The notes: generated by a model from the sequence alone, not told the origin. A stretch of 64,000 nt of DNA from Plotosus lineatus (GCA_024760905.1 CM045735.1:6344661-6408660), one strand, 5' to 3'. Numbered from the stretch's first letter, positions 1 through 14,741 are shown. Translations and numbers: made by a program.

Positions 1-11
1 TTGGAGATTAC

Positions 12-144
12 CTGTTCCCTGTCCAACGTGATTCTTTTGCCACATATAAGAAACTCTTGATAGCGGGAGAAGGGCACTAATGGTTCAGGCAACTCTCTGA
101 GGTACAGTTTCAGCAGAGAGGCCACTGTGTGGACATCTGTGCTG
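12..144 (-). CDS. arhgap25: arhgap25-like exon: RhoGAP domain, [10 protein letters not shown] block
   Basis: On the minus strand, AG acceptors at 146-145 and 143-142 form a NAGNAG pair, and the donor GTAATC begins at 11. The frame entered from the 764 donor (AG + C) reads [19 protein letters not shown], then [19 protein letters not shown], and ends in REQ at phase 0. Family members have two residues between FD and TDVHT, which favours the upstream acceptor at 145. This exon carries the central helices of the GAP fold. Confidence 0.88.
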
Positions 145-156
145 CTGAGATACCAG

Positions 157-199
<43 letters not shown>

Positions 200-2819
200 C
201 GCGCGCGCGCACGCAAAAAAAAAGCTACAGTTTAGTGCTGAATGTTGACTTGCAGTTGTAGCTGAAAGCTGTGTGGTGTGATGTGAATAAAACAGCTGAT
301 GGATCATGTTATTAAACTGGCAGAGTTCGGGCGGATCCACCAGGTCCGTGACTGTTGACCCAGAGATCGCACGTTTGAATCCAGTTTAATGCCACGGCCA
401 TCTGTGGCCAGGAGTCCATGGGAGCTAATTTTTGCGAGCTCTCATGAGAGGGATTGACGGCATACGCTTACTTCCCTGTCATTCACAGCAAGCCGATCAT
501 AGGTGTCTGTGAGCTCAATTGTATGAGGGAGCGGATAATGTTTCCCTCTGAGTGTGTTAGACCGTCCCCATAATACATATGACACCGCAGTTCAAAAAGA
601 GGTGGGTGGCTAACATTGCATGTCATGGAGGAGAGCATGTGCATGCTTTTTTGCCCCTCCCCAGCTGGTGGTGGTGATGTGATAGGGAAGGTAATACCTA
701 ATGGGTGGGAATTGGATACGACTAAATTAGGGGGGGGGGGGGGGGCAATGTTCCAACACGTACCTATCAAAAGAAGGTTTTTCCCCCGCATCGAAAGCTT
801 CCTGCAGCTCTTTAACAAGTGTTGCTTGGCCAGGTTGCCTGAAGAGCCCGACTTCCATCAAGCCCTGCTCCCTGATGAAGTCCACACACTGCTCCACCAC
901 AAGAGGAGCCATATGGTCTCCGTATCGACGCTCATACAGCACCGTCTCCTCCAACCGCTGCCCAAACACACCTGTAAGGGGGGGAAAAGTGGCGGGGGAA
1001 TTTTATAACGAATGATCTGGCTTTAACAAAAGAATAATATATGTGGTTCGCAAACTGTTCGGTAGCGCGCAGTACCGGCATGCAGTGTGGAGAATCTGTC
1101 AATGGTGAGCGCTGTTTGAGATGGTGCAGCGCTGCACCAAAATCTCTGAAGGAAAAAAAAAAAAAATAGAAAGAAACCCAGCTGGAAATACTCACGCCTT
1201 CTGAAGCTCAGAACTCTTTTAATTTTCCTGTAAGCAGAGTTGGAGAGGTAGCTTCCTGTTCGGTGAACCGCCTGCTTGCTCTCAGGCATCTTCCTCTCTC
1301 GTCCTCACTTGTATCCTGCGTCCTCTTTTCTCAGACACGCACCCTCCCACAGGTTAAAAATCCCTGCGTCCCCCAGCGACTCTGTATCCCAGAATGGAAC
1401 AAAGGACTGTACAGAATGTACAGGTGGGAGGGGTGGGGTGGGGTGGGGTGGGGGGTGGGGGGATTTAACCTTCTGTTGATCTGACGTTGTTGAAAATATA
1501 ATGTTTCCTGCTTCTCTGTCCCACTGTTTTCTTCCTTGTGTCCCTGTGTCCCATGTGCAGGTAAATAGATCAACTCCAGTGCTCCGTCTGTTAGCCTTGG
1601 GGTTGACAAGAGGCGGTCCTTGTCCTGTCCTGTTTATATTCTATGCACTGACCCTCGGGCTCAAACGTGTGTGTTAATTAGATGTAGCAACATTCCGACG
1701 GTGATAGCAAATCTCATCCCTTCACACAAGGCATTGTTCCATTACAGCGCCCCCCCCTGGATGTAGGTTTGAATAAAGTAGCCGAGCTTCGACCGTACGA
1801 ATTTAAAAAAAATTATAACAGCTGTACAGGAAAACTATGAATCCAAACCAAGTCTCGGATGAACGTTTCTGTTTCTTTTCGGTGAGAATGATACGAAGCT
1901 ACAATTTCCCTTCCAGCCCTTTCTTAATGTAGCACCAGCTCAGACTTGTCCTGTCCTTCTCAGAGCGTCCGGCACCTTCTCGCTTCAGTGCATGTCCTTT
2001 CAACCTCGGTCAACTTTTGGTAAAAGGAAAGTTCCTCCACTTTGTCTGGTTCTTTCTCTGGAGGTTTCCGCCACTTTCCAGAGTCCAGGTCATGAAGTTT
2101 GGTCTGTAATCATCTGTGCCTGCTTTTTGTTTCTTGGAGGAGACGACGCTCTGATCGTCTCAAGGAGTTTCCAGTGACGCCACCTGGCACCTCCTCAGCT
2201 CACTGTCGGAATTCACGGCTGCTCCTTCACCGAACACCTCTGGAATGTCTCCGCTTTCCAACGTCACATGTTCTCACAGTCTTATACCGTCTGCTTCTTT
2301 TGTCTTATCTGACTTATTAGTGTCCTTTCTCTCCCTCCCACCCACCCACCCCCTCTCTCTCTTTCTATCTCTGTCCTCCTCTGTCCTTTCCTCAGCCCTG
2401 TATCAAACTACCCCACTGCATGCTGTTTGGAGCACGTCCAAGTGGCGCCGACTCCCTCTTTCCCTATCGTCCTCGTCTCTCTATGAATCATTAACATCGA
2501 AAACCACTGTCACAGATCGACCAAAATAAATGAGCTAGAACATGCAGCCTTATCTCCCCCCCCCCCCCCCCCCCATCTCTCCACTGTTTTGTCACCTTCT
2601 CCCATACTCCCCCCTCCCCTCCCCACTCCCCCGTCCCGAAATCCCACCCCATACCTCTATACCAGTGCTTACTAAGCTAACATGAACTTCAGTCATTTTC
2701 CATTGGCCCACAGTCGGCATTCGTCCATCTCCGTTTTAATGCTTGTATCCGGTTTGAGTAACTTGGCCCGTGATGACAAGTCCAAAACTGCTCCTGAGAC
2801 ACTGACTTAGCATGTAGGG

Positions 2820-2880
<61 letters not shown>

Positions 2881-4124
2881 TTTTAGGGAAACGTTTCTCC
2901 TTGTAGGTGCCCCAGGCTTGCGAACAGTTATGGCTAGGAGGTTGTGTGAGGAATTCATTGGGAATGTTAATCTCTCCTGGGAAATGTGCGGCGACGACGA
3001 CTCGGCAGTGAGATCAGCACTCCCAGTAACAGCATGGCACCCCCACCCCCCCCCCCCCATTCCATCCCGGGAGGTGGGGGCATTCTCACCTTATTACCCA
3101 CCATGGAACATGTTCTATCTATAAGACCAACTGAGCCTGGTAAACAACATACTATTTATTGCCTTTGTTTTGGGGACCATTGTGTTGGGAGCCATTCTGG
3201 ATGAGTCTAGTGATAGTCCTGCTGTAAGACACTTGAGCCGCTCTGATAGAGAATGATAGCGAGCTGACAGCCCACTTCAGCAGCGCGATGTGAGCTGTAA
3301 CTCTGGTGGAATTAGGCATTTTGCCTAATTGAACTGCTTCCCAATCTTACAACCCCCACCCACACACCACACACCACCACCACCACCACCACCACCACCA
3401 CCACCTTCCCCAATCCAAGCCAAGAGGCCAGACAGGGATTTTGTACACTGATCTGCCTGGATGGTGTTCGAGCAGAAATAGTTCATGAAGGGCATGTGGA
3501 GGAACTGCAATCCAGATTCATCTGTTTATTCCAGGAGGTTTATATCCGGCTAACATTGAGAGGGTTCAAGTGTGTGAAGTCTATATTCACCTAAGTGGCA
3601 GTGCTAGAACTTTCCCCACCGCAACTCAACTCAGTTTGGACATTTTCAAGTTTTTTGCCGCAAATGAAGACAGACTTTTTTCATTCATTCATTTGCCAAA
3701 TCAAGGGCAGTGGTGGCCTAGTGGTATAGTTTGCTGATCTTAAGGTTGGGGGTTCGAGCCCCACTCGCCACCCCCCCCCCCACCCCTCCCGGTGCAGCTA
3801 ACTGGGTTATCAAAGGCCGGCCATGTCTTTCACTGTCTATGGTGTGAGGTTCATGTAAAAGAACCATTGCTGACTTTCGGCAAGAGTAGGCTGCAAAGCC
3901 GTCAGTGTGTTTCTGCCCTGCAGTGGCATGGCGAGCTGTCCAGGGTGTACTCTGCCTTCGCACGGAGTTGGCTGGGATGGGAAACAGCCTCCCCGCGACC
4001 CTAATTAGGATTAAGCGGTTACAGAACATTTGCCAAATCAAATAATCCTACAGGGGTCGACCCAACCCTAAGTAAAGGCAGGGTACACCCTGAACAGTTC
4101 ACCAGTCTATCACAATTACACATT

Positions 4125-4180
<56 letters not shown>

Positions 4181-5910
4181 GATTTACATTCACACTTACA
4201 CGTAGGGGTAGCTTGAAACGGCCAGTTAACCTAATGTGCATGTCTTTGGATTGTGGGAGGAAACCAGAGTACGTGGAGGAAATCCACGAACACATAAAGA
4301 CTTTTTCTTTTCCTTTTGGCTGTTCCCGTCCAGGGTCGCCACAACGAATCATCTGCCTCCATCTTCATGGGCGTCATATTAATGATTCGCATGTTTGATC
4401 TGGCGTAGGTTTTTACGTCGGATGTCCTTCCTAATGCAACTCTTTACGGGCCAGAAACACGCGGACGGCTTTGCAGCTCCTCTTGACCGAAGTCAGCAAT
4501 GGTTCTTTTACATGAACCTCTCACCATAGACCGTGAGAGACATGGCCAGCCTTTGATAACCCAGTTTGCTCCACTGGGGGCAACGAACACATAAGGAAAA
4601 CATGCAAATTCCACACAGAGATGCCCTTGTCACAATTAGGACTCAAACCAAAGACCTTCTTGCTGTTACACATATAAGATGTGACTTGCTCCAGTATAAT
4701 ACACATTAAGTCACGAGGTAATGTTCTGAGTCCAAAAAAAAAAAGTTGAAAATCGTCAAAAACACGTTTTTATGAGCACAATCCTCCACATGACTAAGTT
4801 CAAATATCCATCAACACAACCTATTGATGATAAAATGCTTGTTTAAGAAAGGGTTCCATGTCCAAGTTGTTGAAAACGAGAAAAATCCACTTATTTGGCT
4901 GATTTTAATTTTTTATTTTTTTTCCTCAATCTGCTTTTCTTGTTGCTCAGGGTGTTTCCTTATTATCCATAATCACTACCAGAATACTCTCCCTACTTAC
5001 CGAATCACAGAATGATTCCCCCAATCATTATATCACTATATATAGCACTGTTATAACACTGTATAACACTACACCAATCAGAATCCTCACAACAGATATG
5101 ACTCGGTGTAAATAGAACTCATCTGTTGCTAGGGAGACATTGGTACGTGGTGCTGATTGGTGGCAAGTCGGATTTATTTTGTGTTTGGATGTTCGGGAGG
5201 TTCAGATGCAAACATTCAGAAATTTGTTTGGTAACTGTAAGTGCGTACTATTTTCTCAAAAGTAGCGTTTCCTGATTAGCGACATACGAAGTGATGTAAC
5301 TTGGGTTAATTTTCTTGCTGTAATAATTTTATTGTATGTCATTTTGAAGCAGATTCAATTCTCTTTCCAAATATATCAATATCTCCGTATGTCAAGTTTA
5401 TAATAATAATAATAATAAAGTTTCCAACTTATTTCTTGCTGTATTACTTATTATTAGTGTATACTATATGAGAATAGTGTGGTCAGATTGGTCCATAAAC
5501 CAGGGATTATAAGGCATTATCCCAAGTGGATAATGCTTTTTTTTTTACAATTTAGAATTGCATCACTTTAAAAAAAAAAAAAAAAAAATTGTATTAAATA
5601 CATATTACAGTGGTACCTCACCTTACGAAATTAATCCATTTCTGTGGTTTCGTAACCTGATTTTTTTCATAAGTTTAGCAGCATTTTACATGTAAAAGGC
5701 CTGATTCATTCCAAGGCCCCCAATACTATCCCCTAAACCCTTTAAAAATGTAAAAATTATACCTTTTAAGGTCTCCTTCTGCTTCAATATCGTACCGATG
5801 GTAGATGGATTTGGCCATATTCCTTTGCGATATCACTCAACCGCATGCTACGAGCCCACTTCTTCTTTTCACTCGCACCGGAAATCACTTTCACCAGGAA
5901 TCACACATGC

Positions 5911-5951
<41 letters not shown>

Positions 5952-7948
5952 CGCGCGTGTGTTGACCGTGTCTTCTTATCAGAGTTATAATTTTATAAAT
6001 GTTATGCAAGGTTAAAAGCCTGAACCAAAAAATAAAGTTGCAATGAGCACACTGGAAAAACTCACGAAACAACAGTAACTCTGTCCTTTACACGTGTTAG
6101 AACTCCATGACGAACAACGGATCGAAGGCACACGAAAAGCATCATGGGTATTATGGAGATGCAGCTCCCTCATAGCCAATGGGAAGGAGCTGCATCATGC
6201 GTATTATGGAGATACATCTCCCTCCGAGCCAATGGGAGGCCAGCGGGGCGGGATGTTGGGAGATAGCCAATAGGAGAGCAACTCGAGCATTGTTTGAATT
6301 TTTGAGATGGTGTGTTTCGTAATGTGAATTTGTTTCGTATCCAGAGACGTAAAGTTTAGGTAAATGCGTTTCATAACGTGGATTTTTCGTTTGTTGGTTC
6401 TTTCGTAAGGTGAGGTACCACTGTACTTAGAGTTCTATGGTATATATATATATATACAGTGAACCCTCACTTTCCGCAGTTAATGGGGACCGAGACGCTT
6501 CGCGAACACCGAATTTTCGCAAAGTAGAACTGACCCCCTGACTGATGTATATGTACATGTATATGTGTATATGATATCAATAAATAAATATTCAATGCTA
6601 TAAATGCTTATAATAACAATTAAACATTCAAAAATAATGCATAAGATGCAAATAATTTATGAATATAAACACACAGAGACGTTGGCGCACAAAGACACAC
6701 ACACACACACACACACAAACACACACCCAGACGCGTACACACATACAGATGCGCGTGCACACACTCAGATGTGCACCTCACATAAAAATATAAATAGTTT
6801 TGTTGGGGGGTTTTGGGTTGTTTATTTGTTTTTGTTTGTTTGGGGGGGGGTTTGTTGTTGTTCTTGTGTAGTTGGCCTTGTTTTGCTGCATTTTCCTTAA
6901 TTTTTTCCTATTTTTTCTTAATTTCCTTATTTTTCAATGAATATTTTTACCCAAGATGCACTGAAGTCGCAGGAACTGAAGCATGACGTAGCGATGGATC
7001 ACTGTACTGTAGCCATGGTAGACACATGACCGTCATTAATTTGTGTACTGTCGTGGAAAAATGTTTGTCATAAGAGTTTTGCGTCAAGAGATAAGTATGT
7101 GTGTTGTGTCTTGAATCCTAAATGAGCTCACAGACTTGATCCGAACACTCTTATCATAGATTTATTTATTTATTTTTTATCAGGTATAACATCAGGGGAA
7201 CTCCTGCAGGATTTTGCAGAGACATGACCATGTCATTCATTGTACAGTTACCTGTAAAAGGTATCCAGACTCCTTTGTTGAGACTCTTCAGCCATTCTTC
7301 TCCCTGACCGCAGCTGTTAGACAGGAAGAAGTATGATCCTGGGCTTACTAACACATCTCTGTTTCCTGTCAGAGAGAGGGGGGGAGGGGGGGTTGTTAGA
7401 CGGCATTATGGGAAACAGAGACAAGTCAAGTTTCTTCACTGGAATCTTGGGTGTATTTGAGAATTTAAGCTTGAGGATGATGAGCCAGCTTGGCCAAATA
7501 TCACCAGAATACAGCAACAGGAAATATAGCGAGAGGGATGTTTTGACTAATGGTGATCAAAGGTTGGGTGGCTGACACGAGATGGTAATGATGATGATGA
7601 TGATGATGATGATGATGTGATCAAAAGAGCTTTTCAACCAGTTCCAGGGACCATCAAGAAAATAAGTGTGAATAATTAATAGGCTTGTTTTAATATGGAG
7701 TTGTTTCTATAGTAACACCATACAAAGAGACTTGAATGGCGCATACGCCATATAACCCGTGTAATAAACATGTAATATACATGTAATAAATTATAGCAAG
7801 ATGTTTATTTAGCATCTTTACTTTTTTTGGAAGAGAGCACAATACTTCAGTGTCAGCATTCATAACACTCGGAGTAAGATTTCTGATACAGGAACGTTTA
7901 GGATGGAGGACTTTGTGGTATTTCAGTAACATGTCAAGCCGCGCGCGC

Positions 7949-7998
<50 letters not shown>

Positions 7999-8924
7999 AT
8001 CTTATTCTTGAAGAAGGAAAGAAAGAGGTTTTAAACTTGTTTTTTTTTCGCACATACTCAGTTCATTCCATCCCATCAGCCAGACATGACAAATCCACAC
8101 ACTCATCAAAGTCTGTTTTTCATTGCTGCAATGTCGCAGCCTTCCAGAAGTAAAGAAGGCTCCTGTGGGGTGGGGTGGGGTGGGGTGGGGTGGCTATATT
8201 GTCTATTTCAGTTCATGAAACATAATGAATTATGTTTATAATATAATATAAATATATTGGACATAGGGACGCATTACACTGATGTCCAGAACAGGGTAAA
8301 TGTTCAGACCAACGTGTGACCGACCACAAAATGAGTCTTAGAATCACAATCAGAATCAGGATACTTAATTGATCCCAGAGTTTCTCCATACAAAGTAAGA
8401 ATAAGTTAAAGATAAAGTCTCAATAAAGATATACAGTTGTACCTCACCTTACGATAGTCCCAGCAAACGAAAAATCCAGGTTACGAAAAACATTTTTCAA
8501 AATTTTTTGTTTCTGTATACGAAACAAGTTCTCCTTACGAAATGCGCCCAACGCGCCATTCAAACATTCAAACGCGTCATTCAAACATTCAAACAATGCA
8601 CGAGCTGTTCTCCCATTGACTATCTTTTAACATCCCACCCCGCTAGCCTCCCATTGGCTAGGAGGGATGACGCAGCTCCCTCCCATTGACTATCTCCCAA
8701 CATTCTGCCCCACTGGCCACCCATTGGCTAGGAGGGATGACGCAACTCCCTCCCATTGGCTATTATGGAGCTGCATCTTCCGTAATGCTTTTCGTGTAAA
8801 GGACAGAGTTACTGTTGTTTCGTGAGTTTTTTGAGTGTGCTCATTGCAACTTTATTTTTTGACGCAGGCTTTTAACCTTCCGTAAACATTTGTAAGATTA
8901 TAACTCTGCTAGGAAGACATGGTC

Positions 8925-8987
<63 letters not shown>

Positions 8988-10797
8988 ACACACACACTCC
9001 ATCACTGTTTTTTTTTTTTGTTTGTTTTTTGTTTTGTTTTTTGGTGATGGGTTACATATTACTCTATCAGGGCTTAAGATAAAGAGTATGGATTGCTTTT
9101 AATTCCTAAAATAAATACAAAACTGGCTGTAAAGACGCATTAAACTCAAAATATTTACAATGAATCCTTTTACTATACTACAAATGCTTGCAACTTAATA
9201 GTGCACAACATCCATCCGGTATCTGTACCAATTATCCATCATAGTTGAAGGGGAAGCTGGCTCTAGGCCCAGCCAAAGCATTAGTGGCAGGGTACACCAT
9301 GACCAGGTTGCAAGCCCGTCACAGGGCTACCACAGACATAAACAATCATTCACATCAGTGGGAAATTTCGAGCAGCGAGTGAACTATGTATATATATATT
9401 TGAAATGGAGGAGGAGCCTGGCGTACACAGAGATAACCCATGCAGGCTCTAGGAGAACATACTCAGTCCACATGGAAAGCATGTTGGCCAAGATTCAGGT
9501 GCCTGGTCCTCATCACTGTGAGGCGACAGTGCTAAACACTGAGTCATCACACCTCCTGGTGATTATATGAAGGGAGATCATTGAATCTGAAAGCCAGGAT
9601 TATTGTCTCTCTGGTTATTAAGTGCGCCAAATGACAAGGCGAGGAACCACACGTATGTTTTCCTGAGCTGAGAATCAGGCACGAACTCTCTCAGTACGGG
9701 TTAAACGAGCCAAATTAAGACGATCCTCCATGAGTCACGGTCAAGCTGTCCTTTCGCCTCGTTTCATGTCGGAATAATGGCCCGAGTACAATCGGGTGAC
9801 CATTTCTTATCCTTAAGTACGACTAAAGTTCAAAAGCGGAAGAGCACAGCATCGATTTTCATAATTTAATTTGAGAAAATCTCGCTGTTTTGTTCCGCCA
9901 TACGTTCCTTGGAAGAGACTATTAATCACAGAATGGGTCCAGCCACAATTACACTGCACTCTACATTCCGCTCACATATACCGAGAGAGCGTGGTAATTA
10001 ATTTCAGCGAGACACTTTCCTTCACCTAGTGAGAGCGGTAAAAACCAGCTAAAGCATTTATCAATAACTCTTTTGTTCCAGACATGGATAGGAAATGCCA
10101 CCGAAGCGTAATGATATTAAAAGGAGAGAGCGGGCATCCCTAAAGACAGAAATGAGTAAGAGCTGCACTGGACAACAAGTTTAAACTGAGTTTAATGTAA
10201 GTGAACACTTGTATCTCTTTAAATAGTATTAGTGCCCCGTACGCTCATTCTTTAAACGAGGCCCGAAAATTCTTTATCAGCCGTCCTGCCGTGCACCGAT
10301 AAGAGACCATGGACATGCTGGCGAGGTAATCCAGTTTGCATGGATTTGCGCGGTGTAGGAGAATTTGTATAGACTACACTGCTGGGTTTGGATAGAAAGG
10401 GCTAAATTCTCTTTGTTGTAAAAAGAATGCAATGCTAAGCTACTTATATTTGTATTCAAACAGTGAACGAGTAAGAAGGAACTGGACCGGGATTCTTCCA
10501 ATCAAACAGAATTATGGGTTCGGATAAATGAGCTCGGTGAGAGAGAGCGTATATTTTAACAAAATGGTAATTAGTATACAGTGATCCCTCGCTACTTCGT
10601 GCTTCAGTTTCTGCGGCTTCAGTGCATCGTGGGTTTTTCAAAAAGATTCATTGAAAAATTAAAAAAATAAGGAAATTAAGGAAAAATAGGGAAAACGTGA
10701 AGGAAAACTATGCAAAAAAAAACCCCAAACCAACAACAACAAACAACAACCCGAAACCCCCCAACAAAACAACTTACATTTTTATGTGAGGTGCGCA

Positions 10798-10836
<39 letters not shown>

Positions 10837-11793
10837 TTATATATCATTTACAGCTTATGCATTATTTTTGAATGTATAATTGTTATTATAAGCATTTATA
10901 GCGTTGAATATGTCTTTATTGATATTATATACACATATACATGTACGTATACGTCAGTTGATCCTGCTTAGCAGAAATCATTGGTTGTTTGGGGGGGGGC
11001 TCGGTCCCCATTAACCGTGGAAAGTGAGGGATCCCTGTATACTATTCCAGAACACGCAGTCTGATGGATTCACTGTCTTGGATTAATTCATTCATTTTCT
11101 GAACCGTTTGATCCTAATAAGGGTCGCGATTAGGCTGACGCGCATCTCAGCCGACTCTGAGCGAGGGCAGAGTACATCCTGGACCACTCACCAGGTCATC
11201 GCAGGGTAGAAACATGTTGATGGCTATACAGCTACTTTTCACCAAAGGCAGTAATGGCTGTTTTACATGAATCTCCCACAACAGACAGTGAGAGACATAG
11301 CCGGCTTGATAAGCCAGTTAGCTGCACGGGGGGGGGGGGGGGGGGCAGTGGCAGCCATTGATAGTGGGGCCTGAACCTTTGAGCTTGGGATCAGTAATCC
11401 AGCACTCAGCCACTGGGCCACCACTGCCCCCCTCTGTCTTGGAGTAATTAGAGTAATAGACATTTTTCATTCATTCAAAATATTTTCTTATTTCTGATTG
11501 GTGGAAAGGCATGAAATAATTCTGGGTATTCTTGTTGAAGATGAATCATTGCGTCCTTTCCATCGGTTAACTTGAATGATTATTGCACAACTATTAAACA
11601 CACAGGCAGCACAGTGATGCCACTACGATGAAAGTGTTCGGTTTGAGTCAAGCTAGGCGATGGCGTTTCTGTGTGGTGTTTGCATGTTCTCCCTGTGTTG
11701 CCTCCGTGGGTTTCCTCTGTATACTCTGGTTTCCTCCCACCATTCAAACACATGCCAATCAGGCTGTTCTGAATCGCCTGCGAGTGTGAAGAG

Positions 11794-11832
<39 letters not shown>

Positions 11833-13498
11833 GTGCTGTGGTCTGGTGAGCTGTGCAGTAGATGGCTGTACCAACCAAAAGCAAATACAAGAACAACAGC
11901 TTTCTGTACTGACTGTCACCAACTGACAAGCTGCAGGTTTGTCCTGATTGCTTGTGTCTGTAGTCAATCTTTTTATATTCTATACCAAGGGTGGGCGGCA
12001 TGGTGGCGTCGTGGTTAGCATGTCCACCTCACGGCAAAAAGGTCCTGGGCTGGATTTCCAGACTCCTTAAGTTTGCATGGGTGTCCTCCAGGTGCTCCAG
12101 TTTCGTCCACCAGTTCAAAGACATGCACATTAGGCTAACTGGCTGTTTTAAAATGACCTTCGTTGTGTCGTAATTAATTAAAATAGTAATTATAATGTAA
12201 TTACTCAGATAGTACAAAACAAAAACTCTGATTTATACATTTCCAGAACATAAAACAATACAACAGGAAAATTATTGATTCATTCGTTCATTCATTTTCA
12301 AAGCCGCTTAATCCTAATTCGGGTCGCAGGGGGGCTGGCGCCCATGTCAGCCGACAAAAGGCAAAGGCAGGGTACACATTGAAAAGCTCAGCAGACTATT
12401 GCCAGGCAACACACACCCACTATTTGCACTCACACCTAGGGGCGATTTGGAACAAACCGTTTGTTCACGCAAGCATGAGGAGAACATGCAAACCCCACAC
12501 AGCAACATCCTGAGCCCTGGAATAGCATCAGGATCTTCATTCTGTGAGGAGGACGTGCTAACCACCACGCCATTGTTCTGCTGTGCCACCCTGCTGTTGT
12601 TATTGTTATTATTAGCATTAGCATTAGCATTATTTATGATTTGTTGTTGCATCGATCATGAGTAATATTGACTGAAATATGTTACAGAACATTAAAGTCG
12701 TAGTTGTTTTTTTTAAAGAAGATTCTTTTAAGTCGCCCTTTGTTTACACTGGGGTCACAATGTTCACAAATTAAAAAAAAAAAAAAACCTGGAGCTCCAC
12801 GATTTATAATCATGCCTGGCACATGATGAGATAAGATTTCCTTTCAGCTTTTTGCCGTGATCAGGGGTCGCCACAGCGACAGAATGATTGGCATGTTTGA
12901 AGGGACAGAAACACGCTGACGGCTTTGCAGCTACTCTTTACGAAAGTCAGCAATGGTTCCTTTACATGGACCTCTCACCATAGACAGTGAGAGACATGGC
13001 CCGCCTTTGATAACCCAGTTAGCTGCACTGGAGGGGTGGATAGTGACAACCTTGCAGGAACTCGAACCCCCAACCTTAGGATCAGCGATCCAGTGCCCTA
13101 TACCACTAGACCACCACTGCCCCCTATGCCTGGCACATGATCAGGGTGTAAAAAGGAGGAAGGAGCTGAAACTTGATGGAATCGTGTTTCCAATTTCATC
13201 GAGATTCTCCACGATGGCTGATCAAGATCTGGTATGCTCTAAGGTCTACTGTGCTGTACAGCGATTTCCACGGTTTGTCGTGATTTATTAATGATTCCAC
13301 CAAGTTCCCTCATCACAATTTGAACCCACCCATGACTAAAGGACCCCCCCAAACACACAGAGATCATGATTCTCTCAAACTATGGACATTGTAAACATTG
13401 TGGCCCAACTGTAAACACAGGGTAACAATTAATGCGTTTCATTATGTTAAGAGTATCGTACAATTATACACTTTTCCATGTGCAATTTTACATGGCAC

Positions 13499-13557
<59 letters not shown>

Positions 13558-14686
13558 TTCCACAGCAGAAGGAATTTAACATCACCCGTCTGTCTACTTT
13601 ACTGTTTCTGTAAATTAACATCTAAAACAAAAAAAAAATAATAATAGAGTGGAATATATTTCATTCAACTCTTTATTTTTGAAATTTTTTTTTTTTTTTT
13701 TCTGAATTGAGGTTATGTGAAATATATGACGGTACTATGTGCTGATGGCATAAAATCATTTACATATACAGTGTGTATATGTATATCAGTTCATTTTCTG
13801 TAACCGCTTCATCCTAATTAGGGTCGCGGGGAGGCTGGTGCCCATCCCAGCCAACTCCGGGCGAGGGCAGTGTACACCCTGGACAGCTCGCCAGGCCATT
13901 GCAGGGCGGAAACATGCCGACGGCTTTGCAGCCTACTCTTGTCGAAAGTCAGCAATGGTTCTTTCACATGCCTTTCACCATAGACAGTGAGAGACATGGC
14001 CAGCCTTTGATAACCCAGTTAGCTGCACTGGGGGGGACAGTGACAACCTTGTGGAGAGTGGGACTCGAACCCCCAACCTTTGGATCAGCAATCCGGCACC
14101 TTATACCACTAGACCACCACATGCTCTCTCTCTCTCTCTCTCTCTCGCTCTCTCTCTCTCTCTATATATATATATATGTATACACACACACACACACACA
14201 TACATACATATATACATAGGGATTCATCACTTTCCATGGTTAATTGGGACCGAGATCCCCCCCCCCGTGACCACCAAACACCGCAAAGTAGGATCACCCC
14301 CCGCGACTGACGTACATGTATATGTGTATATAATATAAATAAATACATATTAAATGCTTATAATAACAATCAAACATTCAAAAATAATGCATCAGCTGTA
14401 AATGATATATAAATACACACACACATACAGACAGGCACATGCACACACTGATGCGCACATCACATAAAAATGTAACTAGTTTTGTTGGGAAGTTTTGGGT
14501 TGCTTTTTGTTTTTGTTTGTTTCAGGGTTTGTTTGTTGTTTTTTGCATAATTGGCCTTTTTTGTGCCATTTTCTTTAACTTCCTTAATTTCCTTATTTTT
14601 TAATTCGATGAATATTTTAAAAATAAAAAAATAAAAACATGATGCACTGAAGCCACATGAATTGAAGCGTGAAGTAGTGAGGGATC

Positions 14687-14741
<55 letters not shown>

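Larger units (their letters stand above)
3682..4694 (-). mobile_element. V-SINE-like element hosting two later SINE insertions
   Basis: Read on the minus strand, the element carries the block GTCTTTGGATTGTGGGAGG (4242-4260), the CA tract typical of the family, the GGCAGGGTACACCCTGAACAG block, and a tail in TTCATTCATTC. V-SINEs are tRNA-derived SINEs with a deeply conserved centre; the family name is my inference from these blocks. This copy is split by a SINE-A at 3705-4026 and a SINE-B at 4298-4582, both with clean TSDs. Confidence 0.7.

Noticed and set aside
2689..3124. Open frames with poly-Thr-His or poly-Cys-Val
   Set aside because: Translation of (CA)n/(TG)n microsatellites; the same pattern recurs at many tracts.
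3705..3760. Possible tRNA gene (A and B boxes)
   Set aside because: No complete cloverleaf was evident and the sequence continues into a SINE body repeated many times, so these are SINE heads.
7586..7617. Tandem repeats considered as a CRISPR-like array
   Set aside because: Simple trinucleotide repeat without spacers in a eukaryotic genome.
13137..13290. Possible PH exon of the RhoGAP gene on minus
   Set aside because: No GWLKK, WFVL or similar motif and no acceptor/donor pair in suitable phase.
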